Shown here in pieces: positions 55,037-63,668 of a stretch of 64,000 bases of DNA. Location of the stretch: positions 62,001-126,000 of the forward strand of contig CAZDQF010000006.1 of NCBI GenBank assembly GCA_964507445.1. Direction: 5' to 3'. Each line of letters opens with the position of its first letter. Positions within the stretch are counted from its first letter, which is position 1. Below the pieces are notes generated by a model. That model ran no database searches. It had not been told where the DNA came from and saw nothing but the letters and a program-made list of their open reading frames with translations. The translations under genes were made by a program, and so were the position numbers. Source of the stretch: GCA-2683135 sp964507445 (GTDB lineage: Bacteria; Planctomycetota; GCA-002687715).

Positions 55037-56752
55037 TCAGTCAGCCGCGGGGCTTTCTCCACCGTCCAGGCCGAGCCAGGTCCTCCAGGCTCTCAAGTCC
55101 CCTGTCCGCGGCCCCTCCTCTCCCCAGATCCGCTGCAGCCCTCGCAGCGCGCGCTCCCGGCTGTCCCTGAACCGGAGCCCTTCCAGGTAGACGGGGGTCA
55201 CCCATGGATCTCGGACTGCCGCGAGGTGCGCCATCACAGCCGGTCGCTCGCTGGAGCGTTGCACTGAACTTGCGAGCGTACGAGCTGCCTCATCACCACC
55301 GAGCACAGCCAACGCCGCCACGGCACAGCGGCGAGTCCGGCGATCGGTCGAGCTCCAGACAGCTGAGATCGCAGGCACCACCCCGCGATGGCCGAGGGCC
55401 GCCAGCCCGATAAGCGCCGCGCGCCGCTCGCCCTGCCTGCTCAGCGCGGCGACGAGACCCGCCTCCACGGCGACGTCTCCGGTGAGGCCTGCAGCCACCA
55501 GCAACCGGCGTCGCAGCGAGGCGCGGCGGCTGACAGCGTGAGCTTCCATGAGCACCAACCCGGCCCCGGGGGCCATTCCTCGAAGGGCCTCCGCCACGTC
55601 CGTCACGTCCGGGCGCCCCATCAGATCCGACGCGTCCTCCATCACCGGCAGCGCCTCCGCCAATTGCATCAGCGCCTCGCGAGATCCGGCATGGGCCACC
55701 CGCGAGAGCGCATGAACCGCAGCGCCTCTGTGACACGCGGACCGGACGTATTTGGCCAACAACGGAACGGCGGCCTGGTCCCCAGCTTCACCGAGGAGTG
55801 CCAGCGCCCGCACACGCACATCGGAGCGTACGGCTCCCAACTCGGCACGCAACAACGCCAGCGCCGAGGGGCGCTCGACGATCACACGACGGAGCGCAGC
55901 GGACGGATCACCCGAGAGGTAAGCGTCGACAAGGAGACGAGACGACGTCCGCCCCTTCAATCGATGCAATTCTACGTACCGAAGGTCCCTCTCCACCCTG
56001 CCGCGACCGAGGAGTGTCCAGACTTCTGGAGCGACCCGCTGACTCCCGGTCCGGATCAGCGCCTCCGCCATCACCTTGGGATCGAACACCCGACGGGTCG
56101 CTAACCGACGCACCGCGGCAGCCCCCCGATCACCTCCGAACGCGGCCACGGCGAGCAACGCCCGCTGAGCCAGGTCTTCCGGCACTGCCAGGGTTAGCCG
56201 CTCCGCGCGACGCAAGAAGCCCGCTACCCGAGCGCTGGCAGCTCGCTCCATCACCTCTACCTGCACCGCCACATCGGCCGCCGCCTCCCACTCGAGATGA
56301 AGCCTGCGGTGCAGCTCGCCGGGGAGCACGCTTCGTTCCGCCGTCGTCACCTGGGCGACCACGATAGGCTCGTCTGCCAAAGTCGCTTCTGCGGGCAAAC
56401 GGAGGAGGACCAGCACAGTGGCAGCGACCGCCACGGACACGAGGGCCAGACGAACCCAGGGCTTTCCCTCACTGACGTCACGAGTCTCAGCGACGCCATG
56501 AACCGTGCTTTCTTCACTGGCGACTCCCATCACCTCGCCTGCAAACGCACGCTCCACGATCCCCAGTGCCAGGGCATCGTCGACCGGGACACTGTGCCCG
56601 TGACGCAGATAAGCATCCACCCGATGCAACGCGCGGAGCCCGTCACGACACCTCGCGCAACCACGGACATGGTGATCGAACGCGGCCCGCGTCAGCGGCG
56701 TCAGCCCACCGTCAACAAACTCATGCAGTTGATTCGAGGAGAGACAAGTCAT
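55037..56752 (-). CDS. Zinc-finger anti-sigma-like membrane protein with HEAT repeats
   Basis: 571 residues. The N-terminus holds a zf-HC2 anti-sigma domain with HHVRGCARC (His-x3-Cys-x2-Cys). A single helix (LALVSVAVAATVLVLL) crosses the membrane at about 105-125. The long C-terminal part is a string of alpha-helical HEAT-like units (RALALLGEAGDQAAVPLLA, HALSRVAHAGSREALMQLAE, AAVAVLGGDEAARTLASS-type). It starts 13 bases after the sigma factor stop, so it should bind and hold that factor, with the HEAT array sensing an envelope signal. Confidence 0.8.
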   Translation of the reverse strand: MTCLSSNQLHEFVDGGLTPLTRAAFDHHVRGCARCRDGLRALHRVDAYLRHGHSVPVDDALALGIVERAFAGEVMGVASEESTVHGVAETRDVSEGKPWVRLALVSVAVAATVLVLLRLPAEATLADEPIVVAQVTTAERSVLPGELHRRLHLEWEAAADVAVQVEVMERAASARVAGFLRRAERLTLAVPEDLAQRALLAVAAFGGDRGAAAVRRLATRRVFDPKVMAEALIRTGSQRVAPEVWTLLGRGRVERDLRYVELHRLKGRTSSRLLVDAYLSGDPSAALRRVIVERPSALALLRAELGAVRSDVRVRALALLGEAGDQAAVPLLAKYVRSACHRGAAVHALSRVAHAGSREALMQLAEALPVMEDASDLMGRPDVTDVAEALRGMAPGAGLVLMEAHAVSRRASLRRRLLVAAGLTGDVAVEAGLVAALSRQGERRAALIGLAALGHRGVVPAISAVWSSTDRRTRRCAVAALAVLGGDEAARTLASSVQRSSERPAVMAHLAAVRDPWVTPVYLEGLRFRDSRERALRGLQRIWGEEGPRTGDLRAWRTWLGLDGGESPAAD

Positions 56753-56765
56753 CTGCACAATCCCC

Positions 56766-57344
56766 TCACCCGCGAGGGTCCCGATTCGTGGAGTTACCCG
56801 CCATGTAGGCCTCGAGTCGAACGCGCATCTTCTGACGAGCGTGGAACAGGCTCATCTTCACCGCGTCGGCGCTGATGGAGAGCAACCTGGCGATCTCCGG
56901 CTGCGTCATGCCCCGAACCCCGTGCAGCATGAGGACGGTCCGTTGGCGCTCCGGGAGACACAGCAGCTCCTGTCGCAGGACGTCGTCCAGCTCGTGGACG
57001 AGGGCCTGGCGCACCGGTCCGCTGCCAGAAGCGGCGAGCCCCTCGGCCAACGAGGGGTCCTCCGTACGCAGGACCATGGACCGGCGGATGTGGTCGTTGA
57101 ATCGGTTGATGGCGATTCGATACACCCAACCTCGCAGGGCCGTCGGGTCCCGGAGGCGCTCCAGGGACTGGACCGCCTGGGCGAGCGCGTCCTGAGCGAT
57201 GTCCGCTCCGAGGTCGGGGTCCCCTGCATGATGCTGCATGAACCCGATGAGTTCCCGGGCCAGGGCCACGAGGCCCTCGTGGAGCGAAGCCGTGTCCGTC
57301 CCCCGCTGCCCGTCCTGAGTTCCTGTTGAAGCCATCTCTCGCAT
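56766..57344 (-). CDS. ECF-type RNA polymerase sigma factor
   Basis: About 192 residues. Region 2 (GADIAQDALAQAVQSLERL, then LRGWVYRIAINRFNDHIRR) and region 4 (LPERQRTVLMLHGVRGMTQ, then ARLLSISADAVKMSLFHAR) are both present with a normal linker. ATG 57344 has AGGA four bases before its CGGG spacer; an ATG at 57335 is the alternative. With the zinc-finger protein downstream it forms a sigma/anti-sigma pair whose regulon probably includes the neighbouring secreted proteins; this last point is inference. Confidence 0.85.
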   Translation of the reverse strand: MREMASTGTQDGQRGTDTASLHEGLVALARELIGFMQHHAGDPDLGADIAQDALAQAVQSLERLRDPTALRGWVYRIAINRFNDHIRRSMVLRTEDPSLAEGLAASGSGPVRQALVHELDDVLRQELLCLPERQRTVLMLHGVRGMTQPEIARLLSISADAVKMSLFHARQKMRVRLEAYMAGNSTNRDPRG

Positions 57345-57570
57345 CCCGTCCTTCAGACGAGAGCGAAAGCGGGAGGTAACACGGCGGCGGTCGGGGCGAC
57401 CTCCAGGCCGGTCTGGGTCGGCGGGATTGCTCAAGACGGCGCTCCTCGGCAGTTTCCGCTCCAACGGCGGCAGGCGAAGGGCCGACGACCGGCCCGGGGG
57501 GGGCGTCAGCCCTCCGAACGCCCCGTACGAGCGTGGCGTCGGGGAGTTGGACTCGACCCCCGGGGTCTGA

Positions 57571-58662
57571 TCAGAAAGCCTTGGACTGGGCGCCTGTTAA
57601 CTCGACGATGGCGCCGCCGGCGAATCCCACCGTCACCCAGTCCACGGTAACGCCCGGGGGCACACCGAACGGGCCCCAGGTGTAGGTGGGCCCCGTCATC
57701 TGCACATGAAACGGCTGGGCACCCACAGGCTGGGAGAAGATGTTCACCATGAACCCGTCAAGGTGCATCCCCAGGAATGGCCCGGACCCGGTGGGAATCG
57801 CGGGGGTGAGGCTGACCAGGGTGTAGATCTCGTAGAACGCTCCCGTCAGCGCCGTCGCTGGCGCGTCGATTGCGTAGAGGAACGTCCCCCCGGTCAGGTC
57901 AGTGATGGAGGAGGTCATGGGAGGAGGAGGAGGAGTGCCTCCCTGGATCTGGAAGTTGTCCAGGTACAGGTACCCGTTGTAGGACGCATCACCGCCATCG
58001 CCTACGTGCGCCTCGAGCCGAAACGCCGCTCCCTGGAGCGCGGAGGGGATGACGACGCTCACCCCATGGGAGGTCCCGAGCGGTGCCTCTTCCAACGCCC
58101 CCCCGGTGCAGAATCCAGCCGGGGCCACACCGTTCTCATCCGGGGTCACCGCTCCGGAGACCAGCTCCGTGGACCACGTGTCCCGATAGACCAGATTCAG
58201 CGCGCTCAGGTTGCTGGCAGGGTCGACGAGATCCACCGAACACCAGTCGTTGTAAGTCGTCGACTGCGCACACTCTCGAGACACATAGGTGAAGTCGAAG
58301 GACAGGACCACCGTCTGCCCTGGAGCTGCCACCGGGACGGTGATGAGATTGCCGATCGACGCCGTGGAACCAGCGGTAATGGGATACGGAGCCGGGCCCC
58401 CTGCGGGCGCCCCGACGTTTCCAGTGGCGCCCGCTGAACGAACGATGCACCACTGTCCCTGGTCCGTCGGGAACCCGCTGGTGGGTTGCGTGATGGCACC
58501 GAACGGGACCACCGTCACGGTCCCTCCCTGGCTCTCCCAGCCCTCCGGATCAGGGACTCCGGTGATGCTCGCACCCGCTGAGGACCCTTCGAAACTCAGT
58601 TGGACCTGACCCGGGAGCACCCAGGCCCACATCAGCAGCAGGAAAACGGCTAGGATTGGCAT
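57571..58662 (-). CDS. Secreted beta-sandwich protein of unknown function
   Basis: 363 residues from the ATG at 58662, which opens a signal peptide (MPILAVFLLLMWAWVLPGQ). A jelly-roll-like domain (about 20-230, with GQTVVLSFDFTYVSRE and GYLYLDNFQIQGG at its ends) is followed by a Pro-rich hinge (TPPPPPM) and a C-terminal beta domain of about 110 residues. The organisation recalls carbohydrate-binding or surface-adhesion modules, but no family is certain. It lies upstream of the sigma factor gene. Confidence 0.65.
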   Translation of the reverse strand: MPILAVFLLLMWAWVLPGQVQLSFEGSSAGASITGVPDPEGWESQGGTVTVVPFGAITQPTSGFPTDQGQWCIVRSAGATGNVGAPAGGPAPYPITAGSTASIGNLITVPVAAPGQTVVLSFDFTYVSRECAQSTTYNDWCSVDLVDPASNLSALNLVYRDTWSTELVSGAVTPDENGVAPAGFCTGGALEEAPLGTSHGVSVVIPSALQGAAFRLEAHVGDGGDASYNGYLYLDNFQIQGGTPPPPPMTSSITDLTGGTFLYAIDAPATALTGAFYEIYTLVSLTPAIPTGSGPFLGMHLDGFMVNIFSQPVGAQPFHVQMTGPTYTWGPFGVPPGVTVDWVTVGFAGGAIVELTGAQSKAF

Positions 58663-58915
58663 GCGAGAACTCGACTTGATGGTTGCTTTGAGCCGCCCAC
58701 GACACCCCAGCGTGGCGCATGGCGCCCCTGGGATCCGTTCCATGGCCCGCAAGAAAGGAGGGGTTCCAGACTGCGCAGGATTATACCTTCGATGGGGGGC
58801 AAAACGGGCCACGAACTGACGCTTGAAGGCCGCCCGGGACCGCTGCTACGATCCCTGCCCCGTTTCTTGAGCGGGGTAACTCCTACAAGCCTCTGCCAGA
58901 AGGCCGGTTGGCACC

Positions 58916-59053
58916 ATGAAGACCAACATTCGCAACAGCAAGCGCAAGCGCCTCAAGAAGGTCGGGTTCCGGACCCGCATGAAGACCCGCAGCGGACGCG
59001 CCATCATCAAGCGCCGTCGGCGCATCGGGCGCCGCCTCACCCCCAAGGGGTGA
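58916..59053 (+). CDS. rpmH: 50S ribosomal protein L34
   Basis: 45 residues: MKTNIRNSKRKRLKKVGFRT with a tail RRRRIGRRLTPKG, matching the bL34 pattern of Lys/Arg clusters around GFRxRMxTxxGR. AAGG precedes the ATG. The usual neighbour rnpA does not follow; instead the convergent rho gene does. Confidence 0.93.
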   Translation: MKTNIRNSKRKRLKKVGFRTRMKTRSGRAIIKRRRRIGRRLTPKG

Positions 59054-59073
59054 GCAGCACCGTCCCCTGCGGT

Positions 59074-59089
59074 GGGGTCCTGAGACCCC
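59074..59089. terminator. Hairpin between convergent rpmH and rho
   Basis: GGGGTC and GACCCC form a six-base stem with a CTGA loop between the two stop codons. It lacks a U-run on either strand, so it may only protect the 3' ends or act with Rho. Confidence 0.45.
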
Positions 59090-59113
59090 TCCGCTAGGGT
59101 GGTCACCATCCGC

Positions 59114-60391
59114 TCAGGCCTGGGCCTGGATGGTGAACTGCATGAGGAACTCGGGGTTGGTCTTGGTGCGCTCGAGCTTCTCCACCAGACCGCGCATGGC
59201 TTCGTTCGGGTTCATCTGATTGAGAACCCGCCGCAGCATGTTGATGCGCTCGTACTCGTCGGGATGGAGGAGCTTCTCCTCCTTCCGCGTCCCCGAGGCC
59301 GCGATGTCCATGGCCGGCCAGACACGATTGTTGGCGAGCTGACGAGAGAGCACGATCTCGGAGTTACCGGTGCCCTTGAACTCCTCGAAGATCACCTGGT
59401 CCATCCGAGACCCGGTATCGATGAGGGCTGTAGCGATGATCGTGAGACTGCCGGCCCCTTCGATGTTGCGAGCCGCGCCGAAGAAGGTCTTCGGCTTCGC
59501 CAGGACCTTGGCATCCAGACCGCCCGACATGATCCGCCCGGACCCCTTGGTCTCGTTGTTGTAGGCACGGCCGAGCCGCGTGATGGAATCCAGCAAGACC
59601 ACCATGTGATGCCCGGCTTCCAACTGACGCTTCATCTTCTGAAGCACCAGTTCGGTGACACGGACGTGATTGCTGGTGCCTTCATCCAGGCAAGAAGCGA
59701 TGATCTCGCCTTTGGTATTGCGCTTGAAGTCGGTGACCTCTTCAGGCCGCTCGTCCACCAGCAGCACCAGCACGGAGACCTCCGGGTGGTTAGTGGTGAT
59801 GGAGTTGCAGATCTGCTGCATCAGGATGGTCTTACCGGTTCGTGGCGGGGCCACGATCAACGCACGTTGCCCGCGCCCGATAGGCGTCAGAAGATCCACG
59901 ACCCGCATGGAGATGTTGCTCTCCGGCGGTGTCTCGAGCATGAACCGCTCTTCGGGATCGGAGGGCAGCAGATTCTTGAACAGGGTCTCGTCCGCGTGCT
60001 CCTCCGGGTCCTTTCCGTTGATGCTGGTCACGGACGCCAGGGCCGGCTTCTGACCGCCCTTCAGCGGCGGTTGGACCTCGCCGAGGATCATGGAACCGGC
60101 GCGGATCTTGAACTTGCGGATCAGTCCCGCCGACACGTAGATGTCATCTTCGTCCGGCAGGTAGTTGTTCTGCGAGAAGCGCAGGAAGCCAAAGCCGTCC
60201 TGCATGATCTCCAGCAACCCATCCTGAGCCATGGACTCAGTGGGAATGGGATCTCCGTTCTCGTCCTCGGCGGGTGGTACCTGGATCTCCTCCGCGGAGC
60301 CGCCACCGCCGCCACCGCCGCCACCGCGACGACGACGACGGCCACCGCGCCGACCTCCCCCACCGGACCTTCTACGGCTATTTCTTGCCAT
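59114..60391 (-). CDS. rho: Transcription termination factor Rho
   Basis: 425 residues from ATG 60391, preceded by AGGGGAG. A low-complexity Arg/Gly N-terminus (about 1-35, RRGGRRRRRGG) precedes the cold-shock-like RNA-binding domain (DGFGFLRFSQNNYLP), and the ATPase has Walker A LIVAPPRTGKTILMQ, the Q-loop region and Walker B VVLLDSITRLGRAY. The R-loop GTRKEEKLLHPDE is intact. It unwinds RNA to end transcription. Expression is probably autoregulated through its long leader. Confidence 0.96.
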   Translation of the reverse strand: MARNSRRRSGGGGRRGGRRRRRGGGGGGGGGSAEEIQVPPAEDENGDPIPTESMAQDGLLEIMQDGFGFLRFSQNNYLPDEDDIYVSAGLIRKFKIRAGSMILGEVQPPLKGGQKPALASVTSINGKDPEEHADETLFKNLLPSDPEERFMLETPPESNISMRVVDLLTPIGRGQRALIVAPPRTGKTILMQQICNSITTNHPEVSVLVLLVDERPEEVTDFKRNTKGEIIASCLDEGTSNHVRVTELVLQKMKRQLEAGHHMVVLLDSITRLGRAYNNETKGSGRIMSGGLDAKVLAKPKTFFGAARNIEGAGSLTIIATALIDTGSRMDQVIFEEFKGTGNSEIVLSRQLANNRVWPAMDIAASGTRKEEKLLHPDEYERINMLRRVLNQMNPNEAMRGLVEKLERTKTNPEFLMQFTIQAQA

Positions 60392-60578
60392 GGTCTCCCC
60401 TGGGCCCCGGGCACGCTCGGATCGCGGAACGACCGAGGGCCTCCGCGAACGCGCGCGGGGCGTGGACTTTGGGCTCGACCCATCGCTCGGTGGATCCATC
60501 ATGGAACACCAAGGGCCGGGTTAGAACTCGGACTGACGCGGCCCCAGAACCAACCGTTTGGGACATCCGCGCCACGAC

Positions 60579-60633
60579 CCCCGAAACAGCGGGGATCAGA
60601 GTGATTTCACTGGCGTCGCACAGTCGCGACGCC
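60579..60633 (-). promoter_or_regulatory. Structured rho leader hairpins
   Basis: Two perfect stems lie in the 5' leader: GGCGTCGC/GCGACGCC (60612-60633, loop ACAGTC) and CCCCG/CGGGG (60579-60594). They would be in the transcript from the candidate promoter at 60686-60715, about 190-240 bases before the rho start, and are plausible autoregulatory elements. Confidence 0.4.
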
Positions 60634-60685
60634 CGAAGTCAAGGCAGCCGCAGGCGCTTCCGCAGCGGCCAGCCATCTGTTCCTA

Positions 60686-60715
60686 CGTATAGCCGATCGG
60701 CTGTTTTGCTGACAA
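60686..60715 (-). promoter_or_regulatory. Candidate sigma70-type promoter of rho with internal palindrome
   Basis: On the minus strand TTGTCA (60710-60715) and TATACG (60686-60691) are separated by 18 bases. AGCCGATCGGCT, a perfect 12-base palindrome at 60691-60702, fills the spacer and could be a repressor site. An A/T tract (60716-60735) lies just upstream, as in UP elements. Confidence 0.5.
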
Positions 60716-60754
60716 GACCAAAAAAAACCTTTTTCCCCCAAGATGACCGCCCCG

Positions 60755-61627
60755 TCAGCCATCAGAGTCCCCCTTCTTGGCCAATCGGAACGGGTAGATC
60801 ACCGATCGATACTCCTCATCCAGGACCTCGATCCGGGCCGCGCGGATGCGCCGCTTCATGCCCTCCTTGAACCTGGCCACCTTGGCCTTGAACTCCTCCG
60901 CCTCTGCTTCTGAGCGCCCGGGACCCCACTGAGCCAGCAGCTCCCGGTAGCCGGCGTCCCAGAGGAACAGGATGCTGTAGATCTCGCGGGTCGCCTGGGC
61001 TTCGGTCCGGCCCGCTGAACGGACCTCGTTCTTCGCGAGCACGATCTCCACGCCCTTGTCGGTACAGAACGGCTCCGAGTGGGTGTTCATCGCCTGCGAG
61101 AAGGCGCGCTCTTCAACCTCCGGACTCGGCGGGGCCAGCCCGGGGACAGAGAGCCGCTGGCGCACGCCGATAGACCCGAACTGGATGGACTTGTTGGGGT
61201 CATCACTGACATCCGCCAGGACCACGCCCCACTGCTCACCCGCCTCCAGTCTCTCGTGTGCGGCCCAGGCGCGTCGAGACAACTCGGCGATGTCCGTCTT
61301 GGCGTAGTGGGCATACATGGCGGCCAGCGGGACGATGCCCTCCTCGATGACCTCGCGCATCAGAGTCTTGTCCGACACCGTCGGACGGCGGATCTTGTAG
61401 ATCTGCTTGTAGCGTTCGAGGGTCGCTTTGGGGACCGGCACCCCATCGACGCGGAGCGCCGCAGGCCCCTCCTCCTTGAATGGCTTCACAAGGGGGTGGT
61501 CGGCGTGCTCTGCAGGAGAAACGGGCGCCTGGGTCTCAGACTCGGTGCCGCCCGCGCCAGAGGGTTGCTCGCCACAACCGCACAGCAAGACGGCCGCCAG
61601 CAAGACGATGGATCTGGTGCTAATCAT
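60755..61627 (-). CDS. Parvulin-like lipoprotein
   Basis: 290 residues. Lipoprotein signal with lipobox LLCGC (about residue 17). The next segment VDGVPVPKATLERYKQIYKI is the start seen in SurA/PrsA foldases, and about 125-215 reads as a degenerate PpiC domain (AHERLEAGEQWGVVLADVS, FGSIGVRQRLSVPGL, SEPFCTDKGVEIVLAKNEV). A Glu/Lys/Arg-rich tail follows. It may assist folding of exported proteins, but catalytic residues are not clear. Confidence 0.65.
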   Translation of the reverse strand: MISTRSIVLLAAVLLCGCGEQPSGAGGTESETQAPVSPAEHADHPLVKPFKEEGPAALRVDGVPVPKATLERYKQIYKIRRPTVSDKTLMREVIEEGIVPLAAMYAHYAKTDIAELSRRAWAAHERLEAGEQWGVVLADVSDDPNKSIQFGSIGVRQRLSVPGLAPPSPEVEERAFSQAMNTHSEPFCTDKGVEIVLAKNEVRSAGRTEAQATREIYSILFLWDAGYRELLAQWGPGRSEAEAEEFKAKVARFKEGMKRRIRAARIEVLDEEYRSVIYPFRLAKKGDSDG

Positions 61628-61803
61628 GGGTCGAAGGGCCAATCCCTATCCTCGTGGGTGGTACGACCAACTTTACGGTCCCGGGGCAACCAACCCTCCG
61701 AGACCCTGCTCGCCGACTGTAAGTGGGCTCCTCAACGGGCGTCAAGCAGCGCTCCGGATCACCAGCGCCAGTCCGTCCGGAGATCCGCCGCAGAGTCGCC
61801 AGA

Positions 61804-63618
61804 TCAACGCTTCTCGGCGCGACGAAGCCGTCGCCGGTCCGTCTCCCTCAAGTGCTGCTTGCGGAGCCGGATGTTGATGGGGGTCATCTCGACGAGCTCG
61901 TCCTCCGCGATGTACTCCAACGCCTCCTCTACGCCGAGGTCACGATGGGGCGCCAGATACAGCTTACGGTCCGCCGACTGGGTACGGATATTCGTGTGCT
62001 TCTTCCCCTTGGTCACGTTGACCTCCAGGTCGTTGCCCTTCGCGTGCTCCCCCACGATCATCCCTTCATAAACCTGGGTTTGGGGAGGCACGAAGAACGA
62101 GCCTCGATCCTGGAGCTTCTCGAGGGCGTAGGTCACGGCCTCACCCTGCTCGCTGGCGATCATCACGCCGGTCAGCCGCCCGGCCACCTCCCCCTTGTGC
62201 GGCTCGTACTCATGAAAGACGTGGTGCATGATCGCCTCACCTTGGGTGAGGTTGAGGATCCGAGTCCGGATGCCGATGAGGCCGCGGGCCGGGCAGGTGA
62301 ACTCCAACCGAGTCACTCCGTCCTGGGGCTCCATCTTCACCAGCTCGCCGCGACGCTGCCCCAACAGTTCGATGACCCTGCCTGCGTGCTGCTCCGGCAC
62401 CTCCACCGTGACGAGCTCGATGGGCTCATGCAGCCGCCCATCGACCTCACGCATGATGACGCGGGGTTTTCCGACGCAGAACTCGTAGCCCTCCCTCCGC
62501 ATCTCCTCCACCAGGATCCCGAGGTGCAGCAGACCCCGACCAGACACCTTGAGAGCCTCTGGTCGCTCCGTGTCCTCCACCCGGAGCGCCACGTTCTTCA
62601 GGGTCTCGCGGAGCAGCCGTGAGCGGACCTGGCGGCTGGTCACGAACTTCCCGCCCTGGCCTGCGAACGGCCCGTCGTTGACGGTGAAGATCATCGAGAT
62701 CGTGGGCTCGTCCACCTTGAGGCGCGGCAGAGGGTCGATGACCTCCACGTCACAGATGGTGTCCCCGATGTTGACGTTCTCCAGGCCCTCTACCGCGCAC
62801 ACGTCACCAGCCAGCACCTCGTTCGCCTCGTCGCGACCCATCCCCTCGAAGACCATGACCTTGCGAGCCTTCTCGACGATGACCTCTCCCCCGCCCTTGA
62901 CCACGGCGATCTGGCTACCGCTCTGGAGCGCCCCTCGGCTCACCCGCCCAATGGCCATGCGGCCGGTGAATTCGCTCCAATCCAACGCCGAGACCTGCAG
63001 CTGCAAGGGGCCGTCGACCGGGTCTTCCGGAGGCGGGATCCGGTCCAGCATGGCCTCGAAGAGGGGCACCATGTCTCCCGGAGCGATGGTCGGCTCCCTC
63101 CTCGCCCAGCCGTCACGCCCGGAGGCGAACAACACCGGGAAATCCAGCTGCTTGTCGTCGGCCCCGAGGTCCACCATGAGGTCGAACACCATGTCCACGA
63201 CCGCATCGGGGCGCACGTCGGGCTTGTCCATCTTGTTGACCACGACGACAGGCAAGTGCCCGCACTCCAATGACTTACGTAGGACGAAGCGGGTCTGGGG
63301 CATGGGGCCTTCGAAGGCGTCCACCAAGAGCAGGACGCCGTCCGCCATGCGCAGCACCCGCTCCACCTCGCCGCCGAAATCCGCGTGGCCCGGCGTATCG
63401 AAGAGGTTGATCTTCACGTCGCCGTAACGCAGCGAGATGTTCTTGGAGAGGATGGTGATGCCACGCTCGCGCTCCAGGGCGTTCGAATCCAGCATGCACT
63501 CCTGAACCTGCTGGTTGGCCCTGACCAGCCCCGACTGGGCGATCATCTTGTCGACCAGGGTGGTCTTGCCGTGGTCCACGTGGGCGACGATGGCGACGTT
63601 TCGGAGTCCTGGGGACAT
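61804..63618 (-). CDS. typA: Ribosome-associated GTPase TypA/BipA
   Basis: 604 residues. G1 VAHVDHGKTTLVDKMI, the effector GITILSKNISLRYG, G3 LFDTPGHADFGGEVER and G4 VVVNKMDKPDVRP are complete; later blocks HLGILVEEMRREGYEF and PARGLIGIRTRILNLTQGE are characteristic of BipA. It acts on 50S assembly and stress adaptation. Normal length. Confidence 0.96.
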   Translation of the reverse strand: MSPGLRNVAIVAHVDHGKTTLVDKMIAQSGLVRANQQVQECMLDSNALERERGITILSKNISLRYGDVKINLFDTPGHADFGGEVERVLRMADGVLLLVDAFEGPMPQTRFVLRKSLECGHLPVVVVNKMDKPDVRPDAVVDMVFDLMVDLGADDKQLDFPVLFASGRDGWARREPTIAPGDMVPLFEAMLDRIPPPEDPVDGPLQLQVSALDWSEFTGRMAIGRVSRGALQSGSQIAVVKGGGEVIVEKARKVMVFEGMGRDEANEVLAGDVCAVEGLENVNIGDTICDVEVIDPLPRLKVDEPTISMIFTVNDGPFAGQGGKFVTSRQVRSRLLRETLKNVALRVEDTERPEALKVSGRGLLHLGILVEEMRREGYEFCVGKPRVIMREVDGRLHEPIELVTVEVPEQHAGRVIELLGQRRGELVKMEPQDGVTRLEFTCPARGLIGIRTRILNLTQGEAIMHHVFHEYEPHKGEVAGRLTGVMIASEQGEAVTYALEKLQDRGSFFVPPQTQVYEGMIVGEHAKGNDLEVNVTKGKKHTNIRTQSADRKLYLAPHRDLGVEEALEYIAEDELVEMTPINIRLRKQHLRETDRRRLRRAEKR

Positions 63619-63668
63619 GACGGAGGACAGTATCAGCCCGAACCGGCCCTCCGAAGAGCGTCGCCTGC

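Noticed and set aside
60716..60735. Intrinsic terminator for the parvulin-like gene
   Set aside because: There is a T-run on the minus strand but only a weak four-base stem ahead of it; it fits better as an A/T-rich promoter-upstream element of rho.
63481..63490. GTTCGAATCC, a tRNA T-loop-like sequence
   Set aside because: It lies inside the conserved GTPase domain of typA and no acceptor or anticodon arm can be drawn around it.
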